A DNA stretch of 64,000 nucleotides from Pseudomonadota bacterium. GTDB lineage: Bacteria; Pseudomonadota; Gammaproteobacteria; Steroidobacterales; Steroidobacteraceae. Each line of letters starts with the position of its first letter. The first letter of the stretch is position 1. The DNA lies in assembly GCA_021805865.1 (NCBI GenBank), contig JAJZDX010000010.1, positions 62,001 through 126,000 of the forward strand. Reading direction: 5' to 3'. The translations under genes were made by a program, and so were the position numbers. The notes beneath the pieces were generated by a model. The model was not told where the DNA came from. It saw only the letters and a program-made list of their open reading frames with translations, and did no database searches. This document shows positions 1 through 9,111 of this stretch, one piece after another.

Positions 1-1327
1 TCAAGTGCGTTGCGGGCGACACCTGGCCGATGCGCCAGGCGGGGTACAGGCCGGCGAGCAGCGTGGACAGGGCGGCGAGCGCCAGCGCCCACAGGACGCC
101 GATCGGATCGAAGTGGGCCACCGCTCCGTAGGCGTTGATGGTGTGGGCGTACATGGCGTGCACGCCCCGCAGCCCCAGTGCGCCGAGCGCAAGACCCAAC
201 ACCGAGCCGGCGAGCGACAGAATCGCGACCTCGAGCAGGTGCTGCGCGAAGATCTGGCGGCGGCTCGCGCCGAGGGCGCGCCGGATGCCGGCGATGGACG
301 CGCCGCGCAGGAATTTGGCGAGCAGAACGCCGACGGTATTGATGAGGCAGACCGCGAGGAAGGCGAAGGCGAGCTTGAGCAGCAGCCGGCTGCCGGTGGT
401 GACCAGGTGATGGATCCTGAGCCACTGGCTCACCTTCCACAGGTGATTGTTGCGGGGCCGCTGGAAGCGGCCGGCCTTGCGCTGCTCGGCCCAATAGGCG
501 TTCATGAAGTTGAGAAACCGCTCGCGCCGGGCGGCGGTGGGCAATTGCACCCACATCGTGATCCACACGCAGTTGGAGCCGAGCAGCTCCCGGTAGGTGT
601 GCACCGGCGCCGAGCCCCAGCAGCTCATCGTGCCCATCGGCCAGCGGGCCAGAGTCGGACCCCACCGGAACGGGACGAAAGCGTTCTCCGGCTTGGCGAA
701 AGCTCCGCCGCCGGACGCAGTGAGATCGTAGAACCTGGGCTGCGGATTCCAGTGGCTCAAGACCCCCACGATGCGAAACCGCAGGTTGTTCCACAGGATC
801 GTGCGCCCGACGCTGTCGGCACCGCCGAACAGCCTGTCGTTTTCCTTGCGGCCGAGCACGATCACCGGCTCGGGTCCCCGGTCGGCGGCCGCGGCCCACG
901 GTCCGCCATATTCGAACGGCACGTCGAACATGTGGAAAAAGCCTGCGGTGGTCGCCCGGGTCATGACGGGAAGGGGGCGAGTCTGGCCGGGCGCACCGCT
1001 CAAAGAGCCCAGCAGAAACGCCATCAGCGTCTTGCGCTCAGGGATGTCCGAGCCGTAGAGATACGTCGCATCGCGGTAGGTGAGCATGTCGGGGGCGCGC
1101 TGCGGATGCGAGGGGTCATAGGCGTGATTCGGGTCCCACGAGTCCATGGTGACCGCATACAGCACGTTGTTCTTCCACCAGATCGGATTGCCGGACATGG
1201 TGTGATACACGGTCAGGGTCACGATGCAGGCGGCGATGCCGAAGCCGATGGCTGCCACCATGAGCGCCGTGAGGCCGGGCGTGCGGCGGAAGCTCTTGAT
1301 GGCGAGTCGGAGGTAGTAGCCGAGCAT
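1..1327 (-). CDS. ABC transporter permease, MacB/FtsX type (3' end lies beyond window start)
   Basis: Reverse-strand reading from ATG at 1327 (MLGYYLRLAIKSFRRTPGLTALMVAAIGFGIAACIVTLTVYHTM...) stays open to base 1; N-terminal TM, MacB_PCD-like periplasmic region, then FtsX-like TM segment (FAFLAVCLINTVGVLLAKFLRGASIAGIRRALGAS). Not listed in the ORF track because it runs off the edge. Confidence 0.88.
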   Translation of the reverse strand, partial: MLGYYLRLAIKSFRRTPGLTALMVAAIGFGIAACIVTLTVYHTMSGNPIWWKNNVLYAVTMDSWDPNHAYDPSHPQRAPDMLTYRDATYLYGSDIPERKTLMAFLLGSLSGAPGQTRPLPVMTRATTAGFFHMFDVPFEYGGPWAAAADRGPEPVIVLGRKENDRLFGGADSVGRTILWNNLRFRIVGVLSHWNPQPRFYDLTASGGGAFAKPENAFVPFRWGPTLARWPMGTMSCWGSAPVHTYRELLGSNCVWITMWVQLPTAARRERFLNFMNAYWAEQRKAGRFQRPRNNHLWKVSQWLRIHHLVTTGSRLLLKLAFAFLAVCLINTVGVLLAKFLRGASIAGIRRALGASRRQIFAQHLLEVAILSLAGSVLGLALGALGLRGVHAMYAHTINAYGAVAHFDPIGVLWALALAALSTLLAGLYPAWRIGQVSPATHL

Positions 1328-1339
1328 GGGGCTGCCTTT

Positions 1340-2062
1340 TCAATCCGGGGATGTGCCGGCGCGCGCGGCGCGCTGCGATTCGCGCGCCTCGTAGGGCGGG
1401 GAGTCGATCACCAGCCCGTCGACGATGTGGATGTTGCGCTGCGCGCGTCGGGCAAGCTCCGGGTCGTGAGTGACGAGCACGATGGTCGTGCCCATGTCAT
1501 TGATCTTCTCCAGCAGGTCCATGATCTGGCGCGCCATGAGCGAATCGAGGTTGCCCGTGGGCTCATCCGCCAGTATGAGCGCGGGATCACCGGCGATGGC
1601 GCGCGCGATGGCGACGCGCTGCTGCTGGCCGCCGGAGAGCTGGGAGGGCAGGTGCTTCATGCGCGAGGCGAGACCGACGAGATCGAGGGCGCTTTCGATG
1701 CGCTTGCGCCGCTCGTCGGCTTTCATGCGCCGGTAGCGCAGCGGCACATCGACGTTGTCGAACAGGTCGAGGTCGGGGATGAGGTTGAAGCCCTGGAAGA
1801 TGAAGCCGATCTTCTCGTTGCGGATGCGCGAGCGGCCATCATCCGTGAGGCGGCTGACATCACGGCCGTCGAGCTCATAGGTGCCCGTATCGAAGTTCTC
1901 GAGCAGCCCCGCGATGGTGAGGAAGGTGGTCTTGCCCGAGCCCGAGGGGCCGCTCACGGCGACGAACTCTCCTTGCCCGACCCGCAGCGAGAAATCGCGC
2001 AGGGCATGGGTCTCGATGAGATCGGTGCGGTAGATCTTGCTGATATCTTGCATCCTGAGCAT
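1340..2062 (-). CDS. ABC transporter ATP-binding protein, MacB/LolD type
   Basis: Walker [11 protein letters not shown], signature [15 protein letters not shown], Walker [15 protein letters not shown]; directly upstream of the permease. Confidence 0.96.
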   Translation of the reverse strand: MLRMQDISKIYRTDLIETHALRDFSLRVGQGEFVAVSGPSGSGKTTFLTIAGLLENFDTGTYELDGRDVSRLTDDGRSRIRNEKIGFIFQGFNLIPDLDLFDNVDVPLRYRRMKADERRKRIESALDLVGLASRMKHLPSQLSGGQQQRVAIARAIAGDPALILADEPTGNLDSLMARQIMDLLEKINDMGTTIVLVTHDPELARRAQRNIHIVDGLVIDSPPYEARESQRAARAGTSPD

Positions 2063-2078
2063 GGAAGACCTCGCTGGG

Positions 2079-3407
2079 TTATCTCGACAGTCTGACTCGG
2101 CGCGCGCCGTGAAAGCGCTTGGGATTGGAGATCACGACCCGCTCGCCGGCATGCAGTCCGCGCAGGACCTGGATTTCGGTGATCGAGGCGGCGCCGAGCG
2201 TCACGGGCGTCCGGACGATCTCGTTGCCTCGGAGCACGTACACGAAACGCGCGTGCGGGCCAAGGTAGGCCCCGCGGTCCATCTTGAGTACGTTGCTGCG
2301 CTCGCCGAGGATGATGCGCACCGTGGCCCGCTCGTTCTGGCGCAGGCCGGCCGGCTGCGGCCCGACGAAGCGGGTACGGCCGGTCACCCAACCGTCGCGC
2401 ACGGCGGGGGAGACATCGGTCACAACGCCCTTGGCGATCTGGCCGTTGAGGGCGATCCGGGCCGGCACCCCGGCCGTGACGCCGTCGGCGAGGGACTCGG
2501 CGACCTGGAAGCGGACGGCGAGCGCGGAGAGATCCACCACGGTGAGCAGGGGGGAGTTTTGCGCGACATACGACTGGTTGGTCTGAGCCAGCGCGGCCAC
2601 CATGCCGGTGACCGGAGAGCGCACCGTGAGGGCATCGAGGCGGCTCTTCAGTCCGGCAACGAGCAGCGCCTGGGCGTTGCGCGCCAGTGTCCGGGTGCGC
2701 AGATCGAGCAGGATCTGCTCGCTGTCCAGGTGGGCATTCACCTTGGCATGCTCGAAGCTCAGCCGCGCAATCGAATAGGTATCGTATGCGCCCTCGTACC
2801 GCCGTTCGCTGATGACGTGTAGTTTCCAGGCGGCCTGCTCGCGCTGCAGCTCGCGCAGCGCCGCACTCATCTTCACGGCATCCAGATTCGCCCGCTGCTG
2901 GTTGGTGAGCAGCTGTTGCTGCAGTTCGATCTTCTCCTGCGCGAGGCTGGCGTCCATGCTCTGCAGCGTGGCGAGCTCGCGCTGATAGTGGTTGGTCAGC
3001 TCCGGGCTCGACAGATGCGCGAGCACCTGTCCCTCGGTCACGCGGTCGCCGGCGTGGGCCTTGTACTGGATGGTGCCCGCGGCGGTGGCGAACAGGGTGG
3101 GGCTCACGGCCGCGATGACGGTGCCGCGTGCGGAGACATCCTGGACGAAACGACCGCGGGTGACGGTCGCCAGCTCCAGGCTCCGCAGCGAGACGACCCG
3201 ACCGGATTCGCTCCAGGCGCCGATCAGCCAAGCGAGGCCCAGGAGCAAAGCGAGCCCACCGGCTGCCGCGAGCTGCAGGGGACGGCGGCGGTACCAGGCG
3301 GGCCGCGGAGCGGCGGGAGTGTCCTGCGCATGGGTGCTGCGGATCGACCTCGGAACGGTCGCCTTGTCCGGCTCGGGGCTTGCTGGTTTGAGATTGAGAA
3401 TGCTCAT
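2079..3407 (-). CDS. Periplasmic adaptor (HlyD/MacA family) of ABC efflux system
   Basis: Start MSILNLKPASPEPDK; single N-terminal TM (LQLAAAGGLALLLGLAWLIGAW), biotinyl-lipoyl-like and coiled-coil segments; same operon as ABC genes. Confidence 0.9.
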   Translation of the reverse strand: MSILNLKPASPEPDKATVPRSIRSTHAQDTPAAPRPAWYRRRPLQLAAAGGLALLLGLAWLIGAWSESGRVVSLRSLELATVTRGRFVQDVSARGTVIAAVSPTLFATAAGTIQYKAHAGDRVTEGQVLAHLSSPELTNHYQRELATLQSMDASLAQEKIELQQQLLTNQQRANLDAVKMSAALRELQREQAAWKLHVISERRYEGAYDTYSIARLSFEHAKVNAHLDSEQILLDLRTRTLARNAQALLVAGLKSRLDALTVRSPVTGMVAALAQTNQSYVAQNSPLLTVVDLSALAVRFQVAESLADGVTAGVPARIALNGQIAKGVVTDVSPAVRDGWVTGRTRFVGPQPAGLRQNERATVRIILGERSNVLKMDRGAYLGPHARFVYVLRGNEIVRTPVTLGAASITEIQVLRGLHAGERVVISNPKRFHGARRVRLSR

Positions 3408-3555
3408 GATGGCCGGCTCCTCGTAGCAGGTGCCGTGCCAATGCCGGCGTTGCGGCACAACCGACTGAAATGCAATGAGAAACTTCTGCTGCTCGATCAT
3501 CAGGAAGGCCGAGGCGAGTGTCCGCTCGGCGGACGGCGGACGGACAGCGGACACT

Positions 3556-3580
3556 GTCCGGACGTATCCGGGTCTGTCCG
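3556..3580. promoter_or_regulatory. Putative response-regulator box: three TCCG half-sites at 10-bp spacing
   Basis: GTCCGGACGTATCCGGGTCTGTCCG; TCCG at 3557, 3567 and 3577; about 150 nt upstream of the adaptor start; matches 21/25 positions with 11282-11306. Confidence 0.5.
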
Positions 3581-3743
3581 GATCCGGCGACCGCTCGGAA
3601 GAGGTTTGCGGCTTTCCCGCAGTCGCGCGCGGAAACGAATGGGCATATGCTGAGGCGCGATTTACGAGGGGGGCCGTGGCGGCTCGTGGCCGGCTGTGCC
3701 GTGAACGCCGCCGTTTGTGTATCGAGCCACCCGAGGAGTATCC

Positions 3744-4136
3744 ATGGCCAGCCGTCGTTCCGATTCCAGTCGCACCCCTCCGGCTCCGGGCCGGACGCCT
3801 GCTGCGACACCGACCCAAGTGGCGAATACAACTCCGGCCCGTGCGGCCGCCTCGACGCCGGCTCAACCGGGCGGCTCGGGAGCGGCGCAAATGCCCGCCA
3901 AAAGCCCGGTCAAAAGTCGCTCGAAGACGGTCTCCCGCCGCAGCGCCCAGGGGAAGGCCGACCCTTCCCCACACAGCGTGGTGTCGGAGGATCTGCGGTG
4001 GGCAATGATCGCCGAGGCGGCCTATTTCCACGCCGAACGGCGCAACTTCGCACTGGGCGGAGAGGTGGAGGACTGGCTGGCGGCCGAAGCGGAAGTCGAC
4101 GCGCTGTTGAAGTCCGGCGGCGGCACTCGGCAGTAA
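3744..4136 (+). CDS. DUF2934 domain protein with Pro/Ala-rich N-terminus
   Basis: C-terminal LRWAMIAEAAYFHAERRNFALGGEVEDWLAAEAEVD matches the DUF2934 pattern. Confidence 0.8.
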   Translation: MASRRSDSSRTPPAPGRTPAATPTQVANTTPARAAASTPAQPGGSGAAQMPAKSPVKSRSKTVSRRSAQGKADPSPHSVVSEDLRWAMIAEAAYFHAERRNFALGGEVEDWLAAEAEVDALLKSGGGTRQ

Positions 4137-4469
4137 TCGAAGGGCGGGGACTCGGCGGAAGGGGGGGCCGACCTTCGCAAGAGATTCCTGGCGCTCCGCT
4201 TCCCCCGGAAGTCCAAGCGATCCAGTCAGACCCGCGGGCGCAGATCCAGGATCTACGTTCCGATTTCCGGGATCAAAAATCCGGACTGCGCATCGTCAAG
4301 TGGATGGTCGGGGTCGTCATCGCGCGGCTCAGGGCCGCCCGCCGGCTGCCGTAGTGGGCCGGATGAGGAGAGGCGGTGCCGACGAGCATCGCTGATTGCA
4401 GCGCTCGCCGGACCGACTCCCGACAAGGGAAGTTGACGTTTGACCGGCAAATGAGCGCGGGCGGTCTGA

Positions 4470-5336
4470 CTACAACAGCACTCCCGCCAGCCGTTTGCGG
4501 TAGTCCGAGACGAGCTCCGGACGGTCTGCCGCCAGCTCGAGCGTTGACAGGAACGCACGACGGGCGGCTTCCCCGTGCTCCTTCCGGTCTTTCCTGATCA
4601 CCTCGAGCAGCTCCTCGAGCGCTGCCTCGAGCTTCCGGTCCGCGATGTAGCGCTGGGCGAGTTCCATGCGCCCCGTGAGATCGGCGGGATTGGCCGCCAC
4701 GCGGGCACGGAGCGATTGCAGGTCGGGCAGTGCAGCGCTGCTGCGCACACTGGTGAGACGCAGATCCAGGGCGCGCCAGCGCGCCTCGGCCTGTGTGCCG
4801 GCACTGGCGGAGGAAAGGACTCGCCGGGCTTCCGTGAGCTGCTGCTCATCGGGTGGTGCGGGGAGCCTGTTCAGCAGCACATCGGCGAGATCGAGCTTGG
4901 CCGCATCGTTCTGCGCCTCGAGCGTGATGGCCGCTCGCAGCGCGGTCAGAGCGCCGGCCAGATCGCCTTCCTCGATCAGCTTCGTCGCCTTGCGCCGCTC
5001 GGTCTCGCCGGGTCCGGGCAGCAGCCGGTCGAGGAATTGGCGCACCTGACTTTCTGGCAGGGCCCCGACGAAGCCGTCCACCGGCGCTCCATCGACGAAG
5101 GCCAGTACGTAGGGGATGCTGCGCACCATGAACTGTTGCGAGAGCTCGGGATTCTGGTCGGAGTTGACCTTGACCAGCTTGAAGCGCCCGCCGTAGCTCT
5201 GCTCTACGCGCTCGAGGGTGGGCCCGAGCGCCCGGCACGGCCCGCACCACTCGGCCCAGAAATCCACCAGCACCGGCTTTCGCCGGGACGCCTCGATGAC
5301 CTCGTGCTCAAAGGTGGACAGGTTCGCCTCGATCAT
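4470..5336 (-). CDS. Thioredoxin-like co-chaperone, YbbN/CnoX family
   Basis: Trx fold with WAEWCGPCRALGP followed by TPR-like C-terminus; start MIEANLSTFEHEVIEAS. Confidence 0.92.
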   Translation of the reverse strand: MIEANLSTFEHEVIEASRRKPVLVDFWAEWCGPCRALGPTLERVEQSYGGRFKLVKVNSDQNPELSQQFMVRSIPYVLAFVDGAPVDGFVGALPESQVRQFLDRLLPGPGETERRKATKLIEEGDLAGALTALRAAITLEAQNDAAKLDLADVLLNRLPAPPDEQQLTEARRVLSSASAGTQAEARWRALDLRLTSVRSSAALPDLQSLRARVAANPADLTGRMELAQRYIADRKLEAALEELLEVIRKDRKEHGEAARRAFLSTLELAADRPELVSDYRKRLAGVLL

Positions 5337-5554
5337 TTTCCCAGTGCTCCGCAGCCCAGTACCGCCATCTTGGGGGTGCCGGACCCGGTGTTCAATGGGT
5401 GCCGGGAGCGGGGCGGCGTGCGGAGTATACTGAGGAGCCCTTGTCGCGTACCCGCGAGACCATGTGCAGGTTCGCGGCATCGTTTCCATCGCAAGAGTGT
5501 GTCGTTGCAGGCGTCGCGCTCCGCTTCCCGGATGCGCGCGCGGGGTGTTGCCGG

Positions 5555-8500
5555 ATGCTCAACAATGCTTTCGGATTGACGATTGGCGATCTGTACCGGC
5601 GCGAGGGGTTGAGACGCCTCGATGAGGCGTTTCTCGACTTTTTGGGCTCGGGTGAGGCCGACCTCAAGCGCCGTCTGCTGGAGGGGCGCAACGCGCCGCA
5701 GAGTCTCGGGCACGAGGCCGTCTCGGCGCTGATGCTCGCGCTCGCCCCTCATCTCGAGGACTTCCTCGCCGATGTCTTCTGCATCCGTGCCGAGGCGCGC
5801 GAGCTCGCCGCCGGCCACCACGCGCTTGCGCCACTTTATGCCTGCAAGCGTCTGTTCGTGCAGCGGCGGGCGATGAGAAAGTTCACCCCGGCCGAGGCGG
5901 AAAGCTTCGACGGCGAGGCGCTGGAGGCGCAGCTTGCCGCCTCACTGGGAGGGGTGTTCGATGAGCTTGCGTTCGCAACCGCGGTCACTCGCTGGGAGGA
6001 GGCACCGGAGGCGCATGGCGAGGCGCTTGATCTGGCGCTGCGCTATGCCGCCTGGGCGGCGTTGACGGCGGCGGGCAAGCGGCGCCATCACGCCGGTGTG
6101 CTCTTCAAGGCGCCGGTGAAGCTCGACGCGCAGCACCTCGTGCCGCTCGCCACGGAGGAGGCAGCCGGAGCGTGCAGTCACCGGGCGACCCCGGGGCAGC
6201 TGCGGCGGCGCGATGGATTTGCGCTGACCGATGGCGGCACCGATCTCAAGGGCGCCCTCGATGAGGCGCACTACTGCATCTGGTGCCACAACCAGGGCAA
6301 GGACTCATGCTCCCATGGCCTTGCCGACAAGGCTGCCCAGCAGGTCCGCGGCGCGCAAGCATTCCGCCGGGACGCCTTCGGTCTGGCGCTCACCGGCTGT
6401 CCGCTCGAGGAACGCATCTCCGAGTTCCAGCAGTTGAAGGCTCAGGGCCTGCCTCTGGCGGCGCTTGCGGTCATCGCGGTGGACAACCCGATGGCGGCGG
6501 CGACCGGTCACCGCATCTGCAACGACTGCATGCGCAGCTGCATCTACCAGAGGCAGCAGCCCGTCGACATCCCGCAGTGCGAGACGCGCACCCTGCGAGA
6601 TGTGCTTGCTCTGCCCTACGGGTTCGAGATCTACAGCCTGCTGACGCGTTGGAACCCGATGGATCTGCGCCGGCCCTACCCCAAGGCGCCTACGGGGCGG
6701 CGGGTGCTCGTGGTGGGCATGGGGCCGGCGGGGTTCACGCTGGCCCATCACTTGCTCAATGACGGACACACCGTGGTCGGCATCGATGGACTGAAGATCG
6801 AGCCGCTGGCGCCGGCGCTGTGCGGCCTGGACAGCGCCGGGACCCGGGGGGAATTCCAACCTGTGCGCGATGCCCGCGAGCTCGAGGAGCGGCTCGACGG
6901 CAGGGTGATGGCAGGCTTCGGTGGCGTGGCCGAATATGGCATCACGGTCCGCTGGGACAAGAACTTCCTCAAGCTGATCCGGCTGCTGCTCGAGCGGCGG
7001 CATGAGTTCGCGCTGTTCGGCGGGGTGCGCTTCGGAGGAACGATCACGCCGGAGGACGCCTTCGCCCTGGGCTTCGATCACGTGGCCCTCGCGGTCGGCG
7101 CGGGCCGTCCCACGATGCTCGATCTGCCGAACGGGCTGGCGCGCGGGGTGCGCACCGCCTCGGACTTCCTCATGGCGCTGCAGCTGACAGGGGCCGCCAA
7201 GCACGACTCGATCGCCAACCTGGAGATCCGTCTCCCGGTGGTGGTGATCGGCGGAGGGCTCACGGCGATCGATGCGGCGACCGAGGCGCTCGCCTACTAC
7301 CCGGTGCAGGTGGAGAAATTCCTGACGCGCTACGAGACCTTGGTTGCCGAGCGCGGCGCGGCCCCGGTGCGTGCAACGTGGAATGCCGAGGAAATCGAGG
7401 CCGCGGAGACGTTTCTTTCCCACGCCCGCGCCATCCGGGCCGAGCGGCAGGCGGCCTCGCGCGAGCGCCGGGAGATGCGCCTGCGTGAGCTGCTCGAGCA
7501 GTGGGGAGGCGTGACCGTCGCGTACCGCAAGCGCCTCCTCGACAGCCCGGCCTACACCGTGAACCATGAGGAGGTGGCCAAGGCACTGGAGGAGGGGGTG
7601 TGTTTCGCCGAGGCACTCGATCCGCGCGCGGTGCAAGTCGATGGCCACGGTCATGCCAGCGCATTGCGCCTCGCGGTGATGCAGCGGGACGAGGCGGGCG
7701 CATGGCGCCCCTGCGGCGAGCGGATATTGCCCGCGGCCACGATCCTCGTCGCCGCAGGCACCCAGCCGAACACCGTGTTCGCGCGCGAGGAGGAGGCCGC
7801 CCTGCCGATCGTGCACCGCTACTTCCGACCCTGCGACGAGCAGGGCGAGCCGGCGACCGCCGAGCGCGCCAACCCCAAGCCGGACCGGCCGCACGTGCTG
7901 TTGCAAAAGCGAGCCGACGGGCGTTTCATGAGCTACTTCGGTGACGTCCACCCGTCCTACTTCGGGAGCGTCGTCAAGGCGATGGCGAGTGCCAAGCAGG
8001 GCTACCCGACGCTCACCCGCGTGCTCGAGCGCGCGGGGCCTGCCTCGAGGCTCGAGGACGCGGCCTTCCTTGGGCGGTTGCACGAGGGGCTGCGTGCCCG
8101 GGTCGAGGCGGTTTACCGCCTCGCGCCGAGCATCGTCGAGGTGGTCGTGCGAGCGCCGTTCGCTGCGCGCCGCTTCCGCCCCGGGCAGTTCTATCGCCTG
8201 CAGAACTTCGAGGCCTTCGCGCCGCGCACCGGGGACACCACCCTTGCCATGGAGGGTCTGGCGCTCACCGGCGCCTCGGTCGAGCCTGAGCGGGGGCTCA
8301 TCTCGACCATTGCGCTCGAGATGGGCGGCTCCTCCGATCTGTGCGCCTCTCTCCGTCCGGGTGAGCCGGTCGTGCTCATGGGACCAACCGGGGCGCCCAC
8401 CGATATCCCCGCGGCAGTCACCGTAGCGTTGCTCGGCGGCGGGCTCGGCAACGCGGTGCTGTTCTCGATCGGCGCCGCGCTGCGCGCCGCGGGCTCGCGG

Positions 8501-9109
8501 GTGCTTTATTTCGCCGCCTACCGCACGCTCGCCGACCGCTACAAGATCAGCCAGATCGAGAAGGCTGCCGATGTGGTGGTGTGGTGCTGCGAGCAGTCCC
8601 CAGGGTTCGAGGCCCGCAGGGAGCAGGATCGCAGTTTCGTCGGCAACATCCTCGACGCTGTGGCGGCGTACGCCTGCGGCGCGCTCGGTCCGGCCGCAAT
8701 CGGTCTCGGGGAGGTCGACCGCATCATCGCGATCGGCTCGCAGCGCATGATGGCGGCCGTGGCCCGGGCACGCTCGCAGCAGCTGCGCCCCTACCTCAAG
8801 CCCCATCATGCGGCGATCGGCTCGATCAACTCCCCGATGCAGTGCATGATGAAGGAGATCTGCGGCAGCTGCCTGCAGCCGCTCACCGACCCCGCCACCG
8901 GCGAGACGGTCTACGTCTTCTCCTGCTTCAACCAGGATCTGCCGCTCGATCGGGTCGATTTCGACTCGCTCGATGCGCGTCTCAGACAAAACTCGACCCT
9001 CGAGAAGCTCACCCGGCAGTGGATCGACCGCTGCCTGCGGCAACTCGGCGCTCGCCCAGCGGCGGGCTCGGGCCAGGGCATCGCAGAGAGAATTGCGGAT
9101 GAGTCATGA
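5555..9109 (+). CDS. Large fused FAD/NAD(P)/Fe-S oxidoreductase (GltD/NfnB-like plus PyrK/NfnA-like)
   Basis: N-terminal Cys cluster CIWCHNQGKDSC...GCPLEERISEFQQLKAQG...TGHRICNDCMRSC resembles the GltD/NfnB Fe-S domain; GMGPAGFTLAHHL and VVIGGGLTAIDAA dinucleotide-binding motifs; C-terminal FNR-like domain ending in SINSPMQCMMKEICGSC...FSCFNQDLPLDRVDFDSL resembles the NfnA [2Fe-2S] tail. Confidence 0.85.
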   Translation: MLNNAFGLTIGDLYRREGLRRLDEAFLDFLGSGEADLKRRLLEGRNAPQSLGHEAVSALMLALAPHLEDFLADVFCIRAEARELAAGHHALAPLYACKRLFVQRRAMRKFTPAEAESFDGEALEAQLAASLGGVFDELAFATAVTRWEEAPEAHGEALDLALRYAAWAALTAAGKRRHHAGVLFKAPVKLDAQHLVPLATEEAAGACSHRATPGQLRRRDGFALTDGGTDLKGALDEAHYCIWCHNQGKDSCSHGLADKAAQQVRGAQAFRRDAFGLALTGCPLEERISEFQQLKAQGLPLAALAVIAVDNPMAAATGHRICNDCMRSCIYQRQQPVDIPQCETRTLRDVLALPYGFEIYSLLTRWNPMDLRRPYPKAPTGRRVLVVGMGPAGFTLAHHLLNDGHTVVGIDGLKIEPLAPALCGLDSAGTRGEFQPVRDARELEERLDGRVMAGFGGVAEYGITVRWDKNFLKLIRLLLERRHEFALFGGVRFGGTITPEDAFALGFDHVALAVGAGRPTMLDLPNGLARGVRTASDFLMALQLTGAAKHDSIANLEIRLPVVVIGGGLTAIDAATEALAYYPVQVEKFLTRYETLVAERGAAPVRATWNAEEIEAAETFLSHARAIRAERQAASRERREMRLRELLEQWGGVTVAYRKRLLDSPAYTVNHEEVAKALEEGVCFAEALDPRAVQVDGHGHASALRLAVMQRDEAGAWRPCGERILPAATILVAAGTQPNTVFAREEEAALPIVHRYFRPCDEQGEPATAERANPKPDRPHVLLQKRADGRFMSYFGDVHPSYFGSVVKAMASAKQGYPTLTRVLERAGPASRLEDAAFLGRLHEGLRARVEAVYRLAPSIVEVVVRAPFAARRFRPGQFYRLQNFEAFAPRTGDTTLAMEGLALTGASVEPERGLISTIALEMGGSSDLCASLRPGEPVVLMGPTGAPTDIPAAVTVALLGGGLGNAVLFSIGAALRAAGSRVLYFAAYRTLADRYKISQIEKAADVVVWCCEQSPGFEARREQDRSFVGNILDAVAAYACGALGPAAIGLGEVDRIIAIGSQRMMAAVARARSQQLRPYLKPHHAAIGSINSPMQCMMKEICGSCLQPLTDPATGETVYVFSCFNQDLPLDRVDFDSLDARLRQNSTLEKLTRQWIDRCLRQLGARPAAGSGQGIAERIADES

Positions 9110-9111
9110 GG

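Noticed and set aside
5-2095. 696-aa + strand ORF at window start
   Set aside because: Overlaps ABC permease and ATPase read on the minus strand with Walker motifs; no domain in the + frame.
6305-9043. 912-aa reverse ORF opposite the Nfn-like flavoprotein
   Set aside because: Shadow ORF; no recognisable motifs, while the + strand has clear FAD/NAD and Fe-S motifs.
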